DNA of 25,133 bases, from the NCBI GenBank assembly GCA_035296085.1, contig DATHBP010000043.1, forward strand, positions 1 to 25,133, in the 5' to 3' direction. Source of the DNA: DATHBP01 sp035296085 (lineage in GTDB: Bacteria > Actinomycetota > Actinomycetes > Propionibacteriales > Nocardioidaceae). Positions within the stretch are counted from its first letter, which is position 1, and each line of letters starts with the position of its first letter. A program made the translations under genes and the position numbers. Of this stretch, positions 6,618-16,351 are shown piece by piece. Under the pieces are notes generated by a model. It ran no database searches. It worked only from the letters and a program-made list of their open reading frames with translations, and had not been told where the DNA came from.

Positions 6618-7118
6618 TCAGGCAGCCACCAGGGTGATTGACTGGAGAATGGGGATTCTCAGTTCGTGATCTGCTGTCACTCGAGCTGGGTAGTGCGGCG
6701 ACCGCTGTTTGTGAGCCAGGGTTTGCTGGATGTCGTGGACGGCATCTTCGACGCTGGTTGCTCGGCCGGCGCGGTATTCGGCATCCCACTGCTCGGCTGA
6801 GATCGACTTGCGAATTTCCGCGGCCAGCAGGCCCCACTCCTGCGCCTCTTCAGGAGTGGGCTGCGTTGCATCACCCACTCAGACCGCGATTGCATCGTAA
6901 GTGCCGCGGGGCCTGACCGCTCGCGGTGCGTCGCCTCTGCACGCATAGACCTCGGAGAACGAGGAGATCAGGTAATAGTTCGTCCACGGGTTTCGTAATC
7001 GAAGCAATGCGGGGAGGGCCTCGGCAAGCTCGTCGAGGGCCTCGCTGTCTCGGCCGAACTGCATCAACGTGCACGCCGAGTTGTTCGAGGCAAGCGTGGC
7101 AACACGCTCCAGTCGCCG
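6618..7118 (-). pseudogene. C-terminal remnant of a LuxR/TPR-type ATPase regulator
   Basis: The minus-strand translation from ~7118 reads RRLERVATLASNNSACTL, GRDSEALDELAEALPALLRL and SSFSEVYACRGDAPRAVR. These are TPR-like helices as in the C-terminal half of large LuxR-family or cyclase-ATPase regulators. An in-frame TGA at 6879-6881 interrupts it, after which the same frame resumes with the typical tail (PEEAQEWGLLAAEIRKS ... QWDAEYRAGRATSVEDAV). Family members end with a similar AAWAEGRAMSLEEAV motif. The N-terminal ATPase part is absent; the region to the right is an unrelated fragment. Truncation plus a stop make it a dead gene. A readable 86-residue ORF (6618-6878) remains at its 3' end but has no independent support. 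Confidence 0.6.
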
Positions 7119-7248
7119 CTCGTTCGATCGGCTCCTCCCGCTGCTGCCCATCACAGTGCGGGCAGTGGCACTGGATCAACGCGGGCACGGCGACGCTGAG
7201 AAGCCCTCGGTTGGGTACTCGCTGGCGGAGTCTGCGCAGGATATTGAG
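7117..7248 (+). pseudogene. Alpha/beta-hydrolase gene fragment
   Basis: Plus-strand translation gives SFDRLLPLLPITVRAVALDQ then RGHGDAEKPSVGYSLAESAQDIE. This is the segment around strand beta-4 and the oxyanion RGHGxSxKP loop of alpha/beta hydrolases. Only ~44 residues are present: no nucleophile Ser, Asp or His region, and no start. The frame simply runs on toward the tRNA. It abuts, back to back, the regulator remnant on the other strand, which suggests both are debris of deletions. Confidence 0.55.
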
Positions 7249-7372
7249 CGTTCACGGATGCCGTCGGTATCTCATCCGCGGTCTTGTCGGGCTCCTCGAG
7301 CGGTGGGTACGTCGCTCAGCAAGTGGCTCTTCGTGGCGGACAACGCCCCAGGTCATCGAGCTGGGGCTGGTG

Positions 7373-7456
7373 TGCGCGAGGGGGGAGTTGAACCCCCACA
7401 CCCTTTCGGGCACACGGACCTGAACCGTGCGCGTCTGCCTATTCCGCCACTCGCGC
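7373..7456 (-). tRNA. tRNA-Leu (anticodon CAG)
   Basis: Read on the minus strand, an 84-base cloverleaf. Acceptor arms GCGCGAG and CTCGCGC pair fully, with discriminator A. The anticodon stem CACGG/CCGTG encloses TTCAGGT (anticodon CAG, leucine). A long variable arm (TGCCC-GAAA-GGGT) is typical of class II tRNAs, and the T-arm GGGGG-TTCAACT-CCCCC is complete. CCA is not encoded. A tRNA-Leu gene beside fhaA is also found in mycobacteria (leuT), so its place next to the pknB operon is ancestral. Its 3' end faces the accessory left part of the window. Confidence 0.95.
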
Positions 7457-7508
7457 GCCGCGCTCCGAACCGGCCGAAACGCCGGATCAGGCTAACACGC
7501 AAGCCCCG

Positions 7509-7524
7509 CACAGCTCGGGCTGTG
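7509..7524. promoter_or_regulatory. Palindrome in the tRNA-fhaA divergent gap
   Basis: CACAGC-TCGG-GCTGTG, perfect 6-base arms around a tetraloop, in the 161-base region between the divergent tRNA-Leu and fhaA genes. GTGATACCC overlaps its right edge and could hold a -10 for the fhaA operon. Operator or mRNA leader hairpin are both possible. Confidence 0.35.
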
Positions 7525-7617
7525 ATACCCGCTCCCGCCGTGCGCCGCCGGATACGATCAGGGCTCGGGCCGGTGCCCGGAGGCGGGGTGCGAAGGAGGG
7601 GCGTGAAGGAGGGGCGA

Positions 7618-8361
7618 GTGGGTGTGCTGCGGCGGCTCGAGCAGCGCCTGGAGGGGGCGGTCACCGGCGCGTTCGCGCGGGCCTTTCGCAGCGCCGTCCA
7701 GCCCGTCGAGATCGCGGCCGCCCTTCAGCGCGAGGTCGACAGCTCGGCGCAGATCCTCTCCCGCGACCGTCGGCTCGCGCCCAACGACTTCACGGTGACG
7801 CTGTCGGCCAGCGACTACGAGCGGCTCGTCCCGTACGGCGAGACGCTGGCCGGCGAGCTGACCGGCCTGCTGCGCGAGCACGCCGACGTGCAGCACTACG
7901 CGTTCGCGGGCCCGCTGGCCATCACCCTGACGCGCGACGACGAGCTCACCACCGGCCGCTTCGCGGTGACCAGTGCAGCGCTCGCAGCGGTGACGGCGCC
8001 TCCCGGCCCGCCGCCCAGCCCGGCCGTACGCCGCCGGGCGCCGCTGACGCTCGAGGTCAACGGGGTCCTCCACCCGCTGCAGCCGCCGGGGCTGGTGATC
8101 GGCCGCGGCAGTGAGGCCGACCTGCGCATCGACGACCCAGGAGTGTCCCGACGCCATGTGCAGATCCGGGTTGCGGCAAGCGCCCAGCCCGGCGACCTGG
8201 ACCCCGGCGTGACCATCATCGACCTCGGCTCCACCAATGGCACCATCGTGGACGGACACCGAGTCCAGCAGGCCACGTTGTCGGAGGGCTCGCAGGTCAG
8301 GATCGGCAGCACGACCATGTCGGTCCGCCGGTCAGTCGATGGCGGCGACGCGTATGTCTGA
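7618..8361 (+). CDS. fhaA: FHA-domain signalling protein FhaA
   Basis: 247 residues from GTG 7618, chosen because AAGGAGG (7606-7612) is ideally placed and the product then begins (M)GVLRRLEQRLEG like its relatives. Another GTG at 7603 is less likely. Residues ~1-115 are the FhaA N-terminal domain (DUF3662: FARAFRSAVQPVEIAAALQRE). A short ~25-residue Pro/Ala linker leads to a C-terminal FHA domain (~140-240) with GRGSEADL (R163), VSRRHVQI and LGSTNGT, which bind phosphothreonine. The mycobacterial protein (Rv0020c) is about twice as long because of its linker. In that system FhaA binds phosphorylated MviN/MurJ-type partners and links PknB signalling to peptidoglycan export. It is the first gene of the six-gene operon. 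Confidence 0.93.
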   Translation: MGVLRRLEQRLEGAVTGAFARAFRSAVQPVEIAAALQREVDSSAQILSRDRRLAPNDFTVTLSASDYERLVPYGETLAGELTGLLREHADVQHYAFAGPLAITLTRDDELTTGRFAVTSAALAAVTAPPGPPPSPAVRRRAPLTLEVNGVLHPLQPPGLVIGRGSEADLRIDDPGVSRRHVQIRVAASAQPGDLDPGVTIIDLGSTNGTIVDGHRVQQATLSEGSQVRIGSTTMSVRRSVDGGDAYV

Positions 8362-8836
8362 GCTGACGCTGATCTTGATGAAGCTGGGCTTCCTCGCGGT
8401 GTTGTGGCTGTTCGTCTTGTCGACGGTCTCGGTGATCCGATCCGACCTGTACGGCGCGAAGGTCGACGCACGCCGCCGGCCTGTGTCCCGGCAGGCGCCG
8501 GCGAAGGCAGCTAGACCGGCCAAGCCGGCCCGGACGGGTCGTGGCGCGCCCTCGCGACTGCTGGTCGTCGACGGCGTCAACGCGGGTACGTCCGTCCCGC
8601 TCGGTGACCTGCCGATCCTGCTGGGGCGTGCGTCCGACGCCTCTATCCGCATCGACGACGACTACGTCTCCACCCGGCACGCGCGCTTCGTACCGAGCGA
8701 CGGCCAGTGGTTCCTCGAGGACCTCGGGTCGACGAACGGCACCTACCTCGGCAGCCAGCGGGTGACCGTACCGACCGCGGTCGGTGTTGGTACGCCGGTC
8801 CGGCTCGGCAAGACCGTCGTCGAGCTGCGGAAGTAG
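8354..8836 (+). CDS. fhaB: Membrane-anchored FHA protein FhaB/FipA
   Basis: 160 residues from ATG 8354, overlapping the fhaA stop by 8 bases. An N-terminal membrane helix (~8-30, LMKLGFLAVLWLFVLSTVSV) is followed by a basic Ala/Pro-rich linker. The C-terminal FHA domain (~70-158) has LLGRASDASI, DDYVSTRHARF and LEDLGSTNGTYLG. Length and layout match mycobacterial FhaB/FipA (Rv0019c, 155 residues). FipA binds phosphothreonine of PknB-modified proteins and links FtsZ and FtsQ in stress-time cell division. Translation is probably coupled to fhaA. Confidence 0.93.
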   Translation: MSELTLILMKLGFLAVLWLFVLSTVSVIRSDLYGAKVDARRRPVSRQAPAKAARPAKPARTGRGAPSRLLVVDGVNAGTSVPLGDLPILLGRASDASIRIDDDYVSTRHARFVPSDGQWFLEDLGSTNGTYLGSQRVTVPTAVGVGTPVRLGKTVVELRK

Positions 8837-8846
8837 TCGGGTCCGC

Positions 8847-10292
8847 ATGACGCTTTCGCTGCGCTACTCGGCAGTCTCCGACGTCGGCCGGCTGCGGAAG
8901 AACAACCAGGACTCCGGGTACGCGGGTGCCCGCCTGCTTGTCGTCGCTGACGGCATGGGCGGCGCGCCCGCAGGAGACGTCGCGTCGGCGGAGACCGTGC
9001 TGGCTTTCCGACCGCTGGACGACGAGGCCCCCGGCGACCTCGTCGAGGCGCTGGCCGGCGCCGTACGGTCGGCGAACGAGCGGGTCGCGGCGCGCATCCA
9101 GGCTGACCCCAGCGTCGAAGGCATGGGCACGACGGTTACCGCGGTTCTGTTCGACGGCGAGCAGATGGCGCTCGCCCACCTCGGTGACTCACGTGGCTAC
9201 CGGCTGCGCGATGGTGAGCTCGCGCCTCTCACCAACGACCACACGCTCGTGCAAGGCCTCGTCGACGCCGGGCGCCTCACCGAGGAAGAGGCCCGCCACC
9301 ATCCCCATCGCTCGATGATCCTGCGGGTTGTCGACGGTGCACCCGACAGCACCGCCGACATCACCCTGCTCGACCCCCGCCCCGGTGACCGGCTGCTGTT
9401 GTGCAGTGACGGGCTCACTGGTGTGGTCAGCGAAGCGTCGATCGCCGAGGTGCTGGCCGACGGGACGCCGGACTCCGCCGCCCTCGAGCTCACCGAGCTC
9501 GCCTTGCGCGCAGGAGGGCCGGACAACATCACCTGCATCGTCGCGGACATCGTCGACGACGACACGGCGGGCGGCGCCAGCCCTGGCAGCGAGGACTCGA
9601 CCGCCGCCGCCGGCGGAATGCTCCTCGTCGGCGCAGCGGCTGAGCAGCCACGCGGGCCGCTCGGGCCGCACGAGACCTCCGTACGGGCCGACACCGGTGA
9701 GCTGCCCGCGGTCACAGCCGCCGACGACGACGTCGACCCCGAGGAGCTACGCTACGCACCTCGCCCGCCGCGCCGGTTCCAGTGGCTGCGCCGCCTCGCC
9801 GTCCTCGCCGTCGTGTGCGCGCTGCTGTACGGCGTGGGATGGGTGGCGTACGACTGGACCCAGCGCCAGTACTACGTCGGCACGTTCGGCGACGGTGTGG
9901 CGATCTACCAGGGCGTACAGGTCGACGTGCCCGGCATCGAGCTCTCCAGCGTCTACGCTCCGGCCGACCTGGTGCTCACCTCACTCCCGGAGTACGCCCG
10001 CGAGCGCGTGACGCGCGGCATCAAGGCCGGCAGCCTGCCGGACGCGGAGGCGACCCTCGAGGAGCTGCGCTCCCTGGCTGCGCAATGCGCTGACGCGGCG
10101 CGGGCTGCCGCCGCGCCCACGGCGTCGGCGGCCCCGGACGCCTCAGCCACCCAATCCCCGGCCCGCACGCCAGGAGCCACGCCCAAATCTGCGCCGCCCA
10201 CGCCAAGTCCGACGATGCCCACCGTGAGCCCCCGCCCGACCACCGGTACTACCAGCCCGTGCGCGGGGGTCACCGCAGAGGCCGCACAGTGA
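8847..10292 (+). CDS. pstP: PP2C-type Ser/Thr protein phosphatase PstP
   Basis: 481 residues from ATG 8847, 10 bases after fhaB. The catalytic domain (1-~240) has all PP2C metal motifs: SDVGRLRKNNQD (D22), VVADGMGG (D35), GDSRGY (D114), SDGL (D188) and GGPDN (D226). An acidic linker leads to one membrane helix (~314-336, RRLAVLAVVCALLYGVGWVAY), then a ~95-residue extracytoplasmic part and an Ala/Pro/Thr-rich tail. This is the PstP architecture (Rv0018c). The enzyme removes phosphate from PknB and its targets. Its stop overlaps the rodA GTG start by 4 bases. Confidence 0.95.
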   Translation: MTLSLRYSAVSDVGRLRKNNQDSGYAGARLLVVADGMGGAPAGDVASAETVLAFRPLDDEAPGDLVEALAGAVRSANERVAARIQADPSVEGMGTTVTAVLFDGEQMALAHLGDSRGYRLRDGELAPLTNDHTLVQGLVDAGRLTEEEARHHPHRSMILRVVDGAPDSTADITLLDPRPGDRLLLCSDGLTGVVSEASIAEVLADGTPDSAALELTELALRAGGPDNITCIVADIVDDDTAGGASPGSEDSTAAAGGMLLVGAAAEQPRGPLGPHETSVRADTGELPAVTAADDDVDPEELRYAPRPPRRFQWLRRLAVLAVVCALLYGVGWVAYDWTQRQYYVGTFGDGVAIYQGVQVDVPGIELSSVYAPADLVLTSLPEYARERVTRGIKAGSLPDAEATLEELRSLAAQCADAARAAAAPTASAAPDASATQSPARTPGATPKSAPPTPSPTMPTVSPRPTTGTTSPCAGVTAEAAQ

Positions 10293-11680
10293 GCGGTGCC
10301 GCAGCGCCGACGGAGTTCGTGCCCCGCAAGCGCCGATGGGCCGAGCTCGGGCTGCTCGTGCTCGCACTCGCGTTGGGCATCGGCGCCTACGCGATGGTCG
10401 AGCTCACCGTCAACGACCGGCTACCCGCCGACCTGCTCCGATACGGCGGGGAGCTGGCTGCCCTCGCGCTCGGGGCGCATCTGGTCGTCCGACTGCGCGC
10501 GCCGTACGCCGACCCCGTACTGCTGCCGGCCGTCTTCGCGCTCAACGGGCTCGGGCTGGCCATGATCCATCGGATCGACCTCGCCCGGCTCGCCTCGCGA
10601 GGCGACACCGCGTCGACGTTCGCTGGGCCGCAGCTCATCTGGACCGTCGTGGGCGTCGCGTTGTTCGCGATCGTCGTCATCGCTTTGGTCGACCATCGAC
10701 GGCTGGCGACCTACACCTACTTGTTCGGTGCGCTGGGCCTGGCACTGCTGCTGCTCCCGCTGCTGCCCGGGCTCGGCGTCAACATCAACGGGTCGCGGAT
10801 CTGGATCCGCCTCGCCGGCTTCTCGTTCCAGCCCGGCGAGATCGCCAAGATCTGCCTGGTCATCTTCTTCGCGGGCTACCTCGTCGTGAAACGAGACGCA
10901 CTCGCGCTCGCCGGCCGCCGGTTCTTGGGCATCGACCTGCCGCGTGGACGCGACCTCGGCCCCATCCTGGTCGCCTGGGTGGCCAGCCTCGCCGTTCTCG
11001 TCTTCCAGCGCGATCTTGGCTCGTCGCTGCTGTTCTTCGGGATCTTCGTCGTCCTTCTCTACGTCGCCACCGAGCGGGCCGGCTGGCTCGCTGTCGGCAT
11101 ACTGCTGTTCGGCGGCGGCGCCTACGCGGGCTACCTCGCGTTCGGGCACGTCCAGGATCGCGTCCAGGGGTGGCTGCACCCGTTCTCCGACCCCGACGCC
11201 TACTACCAGATCATCCAGAGCATGTACGGCCTGGCGTGGGGCGGCATCCTCGGCCGAGGCTGGGGGCAGGGCCGACCCGAGCTCATCCCCTACTCCTGGT
11301 CGGACTTCATCGCCGCAGCGATGGGCGAGGAGCTCGGCCTGGCCGGGCTGATGGCGATCCTGTGTCTCTACGGCATCGTCGTCGAACGCGGACTGCGCGC
11401 GGCGCTCGTCTCCCGGGACACGTTCGGCAAGCTGATGGGGGTCGGGCTCGCCGTCTCCCTCGCGATCCAGGTCTTCGTCGTGGTCGGCGGCGTGACCCGG
11501 CTGATCCCGCTGACCGGTTTGACCACTCCGTTCTTGTCCTACGGCGGGTCCTCGCTGGTCGCCAACTGGATGATCGTCGGGCTGCTGCTGTGCATCAGCC
11601 ATGAGGCCCGCGAGCCCGTACCGGCCATGTCCTCGACCGTCGGAGCCGATGACGCTACCCAGGTTGTGGCGATGCGATGA
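10289..11680 (+). CDS. rodA: SEDS-family peptidoglycan glycosyltransferase (RodA/FtsW)
   Basis: 463 residues from GTG 10289, which overlaps the pstP stop (GTGA). The protein is polytopic with roughly ten to twelve membrane segments. SEDS signatures are visible: NGSRIWIRL (N167 onward), FSFQPGEIAKI (~178-188), QRDLGSSLLFF with the conserved Asp D242, and a C-terminal GLTTPFLSYGGSS. RodA/FtsW proteins polymerise lipid II into glycan strands together with a class B PBP, which here is the next gene (ATGA overlap). Gene order matches Rv0017c (rodA). Called RodA rather than FtsW from the locus; sequence alone does not settle that. Confidence 0.95.
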   Translation: MSGAAAPTEFVPRKRRWAELGLLVLALALGIGAYAMVELTVNDRLPADLLRYGGELAALALGAHLVVRLRAPYADPVLLPAVFALNGLGLAMIHRIDLARLASRGDTASTFAGPQLIWTVVGVALFAIVVIALVDHRRLATYTYLFGALGLALLLLPLLPGLGVNINGSRIWIRLAGFSFQPGEIAKICLVIFFAGYLVVKRDALALAGRRFLGIDLPRGRDLGPILVAWVASLAVLVFQRDLGSSLLFFGIFVVLLYVATERAGWLAVGILLFGGGAYAGYLAFGHVQDRVQGWLHPFSDPDAYYQIIQSMYGLAWGGILGRGWGQGRPELIPYSWSDFIAAAMGEELGLAGLMAILCLYGIVVERGLRAALVSRDTFGKLMGVGLAVSLAIQVFVVVGGVTRLIPLTGLTTPFLSYGGSSLVANWMIVGLLLCISHEAREPVPAMSSTVGADDATQVVAMR

Positions 11681-13133
11681 ACAGGGCAATCCGTACCCTC
11701 GCCGTCGGCTGCCTGGTGCTCTTCCTCGCGCTGCTCGTCAACGTCAACTACCTGCAGTTCGTCAATGCCGATGCGCTGAGCTCTCACACCGACAACCGCC
11801 GCGTCCGCGACGCCGAGTACTCCCGTGAGCGCGGGCCCATTCTCGTCGCCGGCAACCCGATCGCCCGCAGCGTGCGGGTGGACGACCAGTACCGCTATCT
11901 GCGGCGCTACCCGCAGTCCGAGCTGTATGCCCACCTCACCGGTTACTACAGCTACATCTACGGGCGCAGCGGCATCGAGGCGTCGCAAAACGACGTCCTC
12001 TCCGGCGCCGACCCGCGGTTGTTCGCCGACCAGGTCGCCGACCTGCTCGGCAACAGCCAGCCGCAAGGCGGCAGCGTCGCCCTCACCGTCGACCCCCGGG
12101 CGCAGCAGGCCGCCCACCAGGGGCTGCTGGCGCTGCCCGAGCGCGCCAAGGGCGCGGTCGTGGCCCTCGACCCGCAGACCGGTGCCGTACTCGCGCTGTC
12201 GTCGCTGCCCAGCTACAACCCCAACCGGCTGGCTACGCACGACCTCGACGCCGAGCAGCAAGCTTGGAAGCGCCTGAACGCGCGCCCGGACCAGCCGATG
12301 TTCGACCGCGGAACCCAGCAGATCTATCCACCCGGTTCGACGTTCAAGCTCGTCACCGCAGCGGCGGCGCTGTCCAGCGGCCGCTTCACGCCGCAGTCAC
12401 TCGTGCCAGGTGGCTTCACCCTCGACCTGCCGCAGACCTCTCGGGACCTGATCAACCATTCGGGCGGCAGCTGCGGCCCCGAACGCATCAGCATGACCGA
12501 GGCGCTGCGGATCTCCTGCAACGTGTCGTTCGGCTGGCTCGGCCTGCAGCTCGGTGCCGACGCCTTGCGAGAACAGGCGCAGAAGTTCGGTTTCGGAGAG
12601 GACGTGTTCGACGACGTGCCCACCGCTCCCAGTGTCTTCCCCGAGGAGGTCGACGAGCCGCAGGCAGCGCAATCTGCCATTGGGCAGTTCGAGGTCGCCG
12701 CGACGCCGCTGCAGATGGCGATGGTGACCGCCGGCATCGCCAACGGCGGCGTCGTGATGCAGCCCTACCTCGTCGACGAGGTCCGCTCCCCTGACCTCGA
12801 CGTCCTCTCGACCGCAGACCCCCAGGAGCTGAGCACTGCCGTCTCCTCCGAGGTCGCGGCCAAGCTCACCGCGATGATGGTGGAGGTCGTCCGCAGCGGC
12901 ACCGGTGCACCGGCCCAGATCCCAGGTCTCTCGGTCGCCGGCAAGACCGGCACCGCGCAGTCGGCCCCGGACCGGCCGCCGTACGCGTGGTTCGTCTCCT
13001 TCGCCCCCGCCGACGACCCGCAGGTCGCTGTCGCCGTGCTCATCGAGGACGCCAACGTGCCACGAGAGGCGATCACCGGCGGCGGGCTCGCCGGGCCTAT
13101 CGCGAAGGCGGTCATGGAGGCGGTGATCAACCG

Positions 13134-13137
<4 letters not shown>
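11677..13137 (+). CDS. pbpA: Class B penicillin-binding protein (transpeptidase) PbpA
   Basis: 486 residues from ATG 11677 (ATGA overlap with rodA). One N-terminal membrane anchor (~6-26, RTLAVGCLVLFLALLVNVNYL), then the dimerisation region (RGPILVAGNPIARS) and the transpeptidase domain. Its three active-site motifs are S221-TFK, S280-CN and K423-TG (GKTGTAQ). Size matches mycobacterial PbpA (Rv0016c, ~490 residues). It crosslinks peptidoglycan in partnership with the SEDS protein encoded just before it. The pknB GTG start overlaps its stop, so the kinase and its cell-wall targets are translated together. Confidence 0.95.
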
Positions 13138-15002
<1,865 letters not shown>

Positions 15003-15005
<3 letters not shown>

Positions 15006-15026
15006 CCGCCTTGGGCCGGGTGGCTA
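15003..15026. terminator. Possible bidirectional terminator between pknB and DUF881 gene
   Basis: TAGCCGCC (15003-15010) pairs with GGTGGCTA (15019-15026) through 8 pairs, one of them G-U, around an 8-base loop. The hairpin exactly fills the space between the two convergent stop codons. There is no T-run. Confidence 0.4.
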
Positions 15027-15857
15027 CTACGGTTCCAGCCCCACTGACGTCTGCGAGGGAGGGCGGGCGAAGCTCAGCTCCAGCGGGCCTGCATACGCGG
15101 GTGCGACGAGCGAGGTACGTGCCTGCACCGACCAGCCAAGGTTGTACGGCGGGGCGGTGTAGTCGCGGTACGTGGCCACGGCGTCCGAGCCGTCCAGTCC
15201 GCGGCGCAACGCCGCAATGTCGCCGATCGCGGCGACCCGGTATGGCGGGGAGTACGGCACGCCGTGCAACACCACGGTGTTACCGACGCATTTGATCCCG
15301 GTGGTGGAGACGATGCGCTGGCCCTGCAGGGTCATCGCCTCGGCGCCGCCGCCCCACAGCGCGTTCACGACCGCCTGGATGTCTTGTTGGTGGACGACGA
15401 GAACGTCCGGATCGGTCCCCTCGGGCACCGGCTGGTCGCGCGGGGCGTCGGTGAGCGTCACCACGAGACCCGGCCCCTCCAGCGCCGTGAGACCAACGGC
15501 CGGCTGCAGCTTCTCCGTCGCCAGGAGTATCCGGTCGATCCGTGCGCTGTCCACGCTCTGTGACAGCGCGTCGACTTGCACCCGCAGCTGTCGTGCCTCG
15601 GCGCGCAGCGCCTGGACGCGGGCGCTGCCGGAGGAGACCAGCTCGGGCAGGTCGGTGTACCGGCCGGGGCGCAGGTCGGTGCCGCGGGCGTTCGTCGCAC
15701 TCGTCGCGAACAGCAAGCCGGCGGCGGCGAGGACGCCAGGCACAGCGAGCCGCCAGGCCGGTCCGTGCCGAGGGGGGGTCGGCAGACTTGCGGGCTCGCC
15801 GCTGCCCGGCGCACTCGTGCGCGACGAGAGGCGGTGCCTGCTGCGCTGGTGTGCCAC
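15027..15857 (-). CDS. DUF881 family membrane-anchored protein
   Basis: 276 residues from GTG 15857. A basic, Pro/Ser-rich cytosolic N-terminus (~33 residues) precedes a membrane helix (~35-55, WRLAVPGVLAAAGLLFATSA). A coiled-coil-like stretch follows (~72-105, SARVQALRAEARQLRVQVDAL), then the DUF881 domain with GLTALEGPGLVVTLTDAP, LVVHQQDIQAVVNALWGGGA and GVPYSPPYRVAAIGD. Members sit beside crgA in many actinobacteria (Rv0012 is the mycobacterial one). Function is not established; the layout suggests a septal or cell-envelope role. It is divergent from crgA and convergent with pknB. The anthranilate synthase component (trpG) gene often found between them is absent. Confidence 0.88.
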   Translation of the reverse strand: MAHQRSRHRLSSRTSAPGSGEPASLPTPPRHGPAWRLAVPGVLAAAGLLFATSATNARGTDLRPGRYTDLPELVSSGSARVQALRAEARQLRVQVDALSQSVDSARIDRILLATEKLQPAVGLTALEGPGLVVTLTDAPRDQPVPEGTDPDVLVVHQQDIQAVVNALWGGGAEAMTLQGQRIVSTTGIKCVGNTVVLHGVPYSPPYRVAAIGDIAALRRGLDGSDAVATYRDYTAPPYNLGWSVQARTSLVAPAYAGPLELSFARPPSQTSVGLEP

Positions 15858-15912
15858 GACCGTCCGCTTGGCTGGTGTCAGTGCGCTCGCCGGTGGGCTT
15901 ACCGGACCTGGC

Positions 15913-15918
15913 TACGCT
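15913..15918 (+). promoter_or_regulatory. Candidate -10 element for crgA
   Basis: TACGCT followed by AACCG, 36 bases before the crgA start, fits the TANNNT actinobacterial -10 rule. The matching -35 region is poor, so this is tentative. Confidence 0.25.
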
Positions 15919-15953
15919 AACCGAGGTCCGCCCCTTTCTCCCAGGAGCACGTC

Positions 15954-16232
15954 GTGCCGGAGTCCCGCCCCCGCAACAAGCCTCGCTACACCCCGCCACC
16001 GTCTGCCGGGTCGACCGCGAAGAGCTCGAAGCGCCGAGGGAAGCTGAGCGCCGGGGGCCGCTGGGTGGCGCCGGTGATGTGCGCCTGCTGGATCCTCGGG
16101 CTGTTGTGGATCGTCACGTTCTACATCGCCGGTGACCGGATCGGCGTCCTGATCGCCCTCGGCAACTGGAACCTGCTCATCGGCATGGGCCTGATCATCA
16201 TCGGCTTCTTCTTTGCGACTCGCTGGGAGTAG
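15954..16232 (+). CDS. crgA: Cell division protein CrgA
   Basis: 92 residues from GTG 15954, with AGGAG at 15943-15947. The N-terminus (PESRPRNKPRYTPPPS) is the characteristic CrgA opening. Two membrane helices follow: ~39-61 (VAPVMCACWILGLLWIVTFYI) and ~69-88 (NWNLLIGMGLIIIGFFFATR). Length matches mycobacterial CrgA (93 residues). CrgA is a small septal membrane protein that in Mycobacterium interacts with FtsZ, FtsQ, FtsI and PBPs, and in Streptomyces influences timing of sporulation septation. It is transcribed divergently from the DUF881 gene. Confidence 0.95.
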   Translation: MPESRPRNKPRYTPPPSAGSTAKSSKRRGKLSAGGRWVAPVMCACWILGLLWIVTFYIAGDRIGVLIALGNWNLLIGMGLIIIGFFFATRWE

Positions 16233-16273
16233 CCCTCCAAGTGAGTTACACCGCTGGCATTCATGCACAGCAC

Positions 16274-16292
16274 TTGTCCACAGTGTGGAGAA
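16274..16292. promoter_or_regulatory. Two head-to-head DnaA-box-like 9-mers
   Basis: TTGTCCACA (16274-16282, + strand) is the preferred DnaA box of high-GC actinobacteria. After a single G, TGTGGAGAA (16284-16292) is the reverse complement of TTCTCCACA, a one-mismatch box on the other strand. They sit in the 119-base gap between the convergent crgA and rhomboid genes, where no promoter is needed. A 10-base palindrome GCGTCGACGC lies at 16313-16322 in the same gap. DnaA binding is inferred, not shown. Confidence 0.5.
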
Positions 16293-16351
16293 CCTGGTAC
16301 GTCGCGCCCCGCGCGTCGACGCCGCGAGCGCCACCACCAGGGGCGGTGATG

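Noticed and set aside
7321..7368. Translation KWLFVADNAPGHRAG resembling the DNAPxH block of DDE transposases, next to the tRNA
   Set aside because: Only ~12 residues match, with no second or third catalytic acid, no terminal repeats and no flanking transposase sequence; likely chance in GC-rich DNA.
10421..11689. Long antisense open frame opposite rodA (422 codons)
   Set aside because: Low-complexity Asp/Gln/Glu/Arg-rich product from codon-mirror effects; the + strand has clear SEDS motifs and start-stop overlaps.
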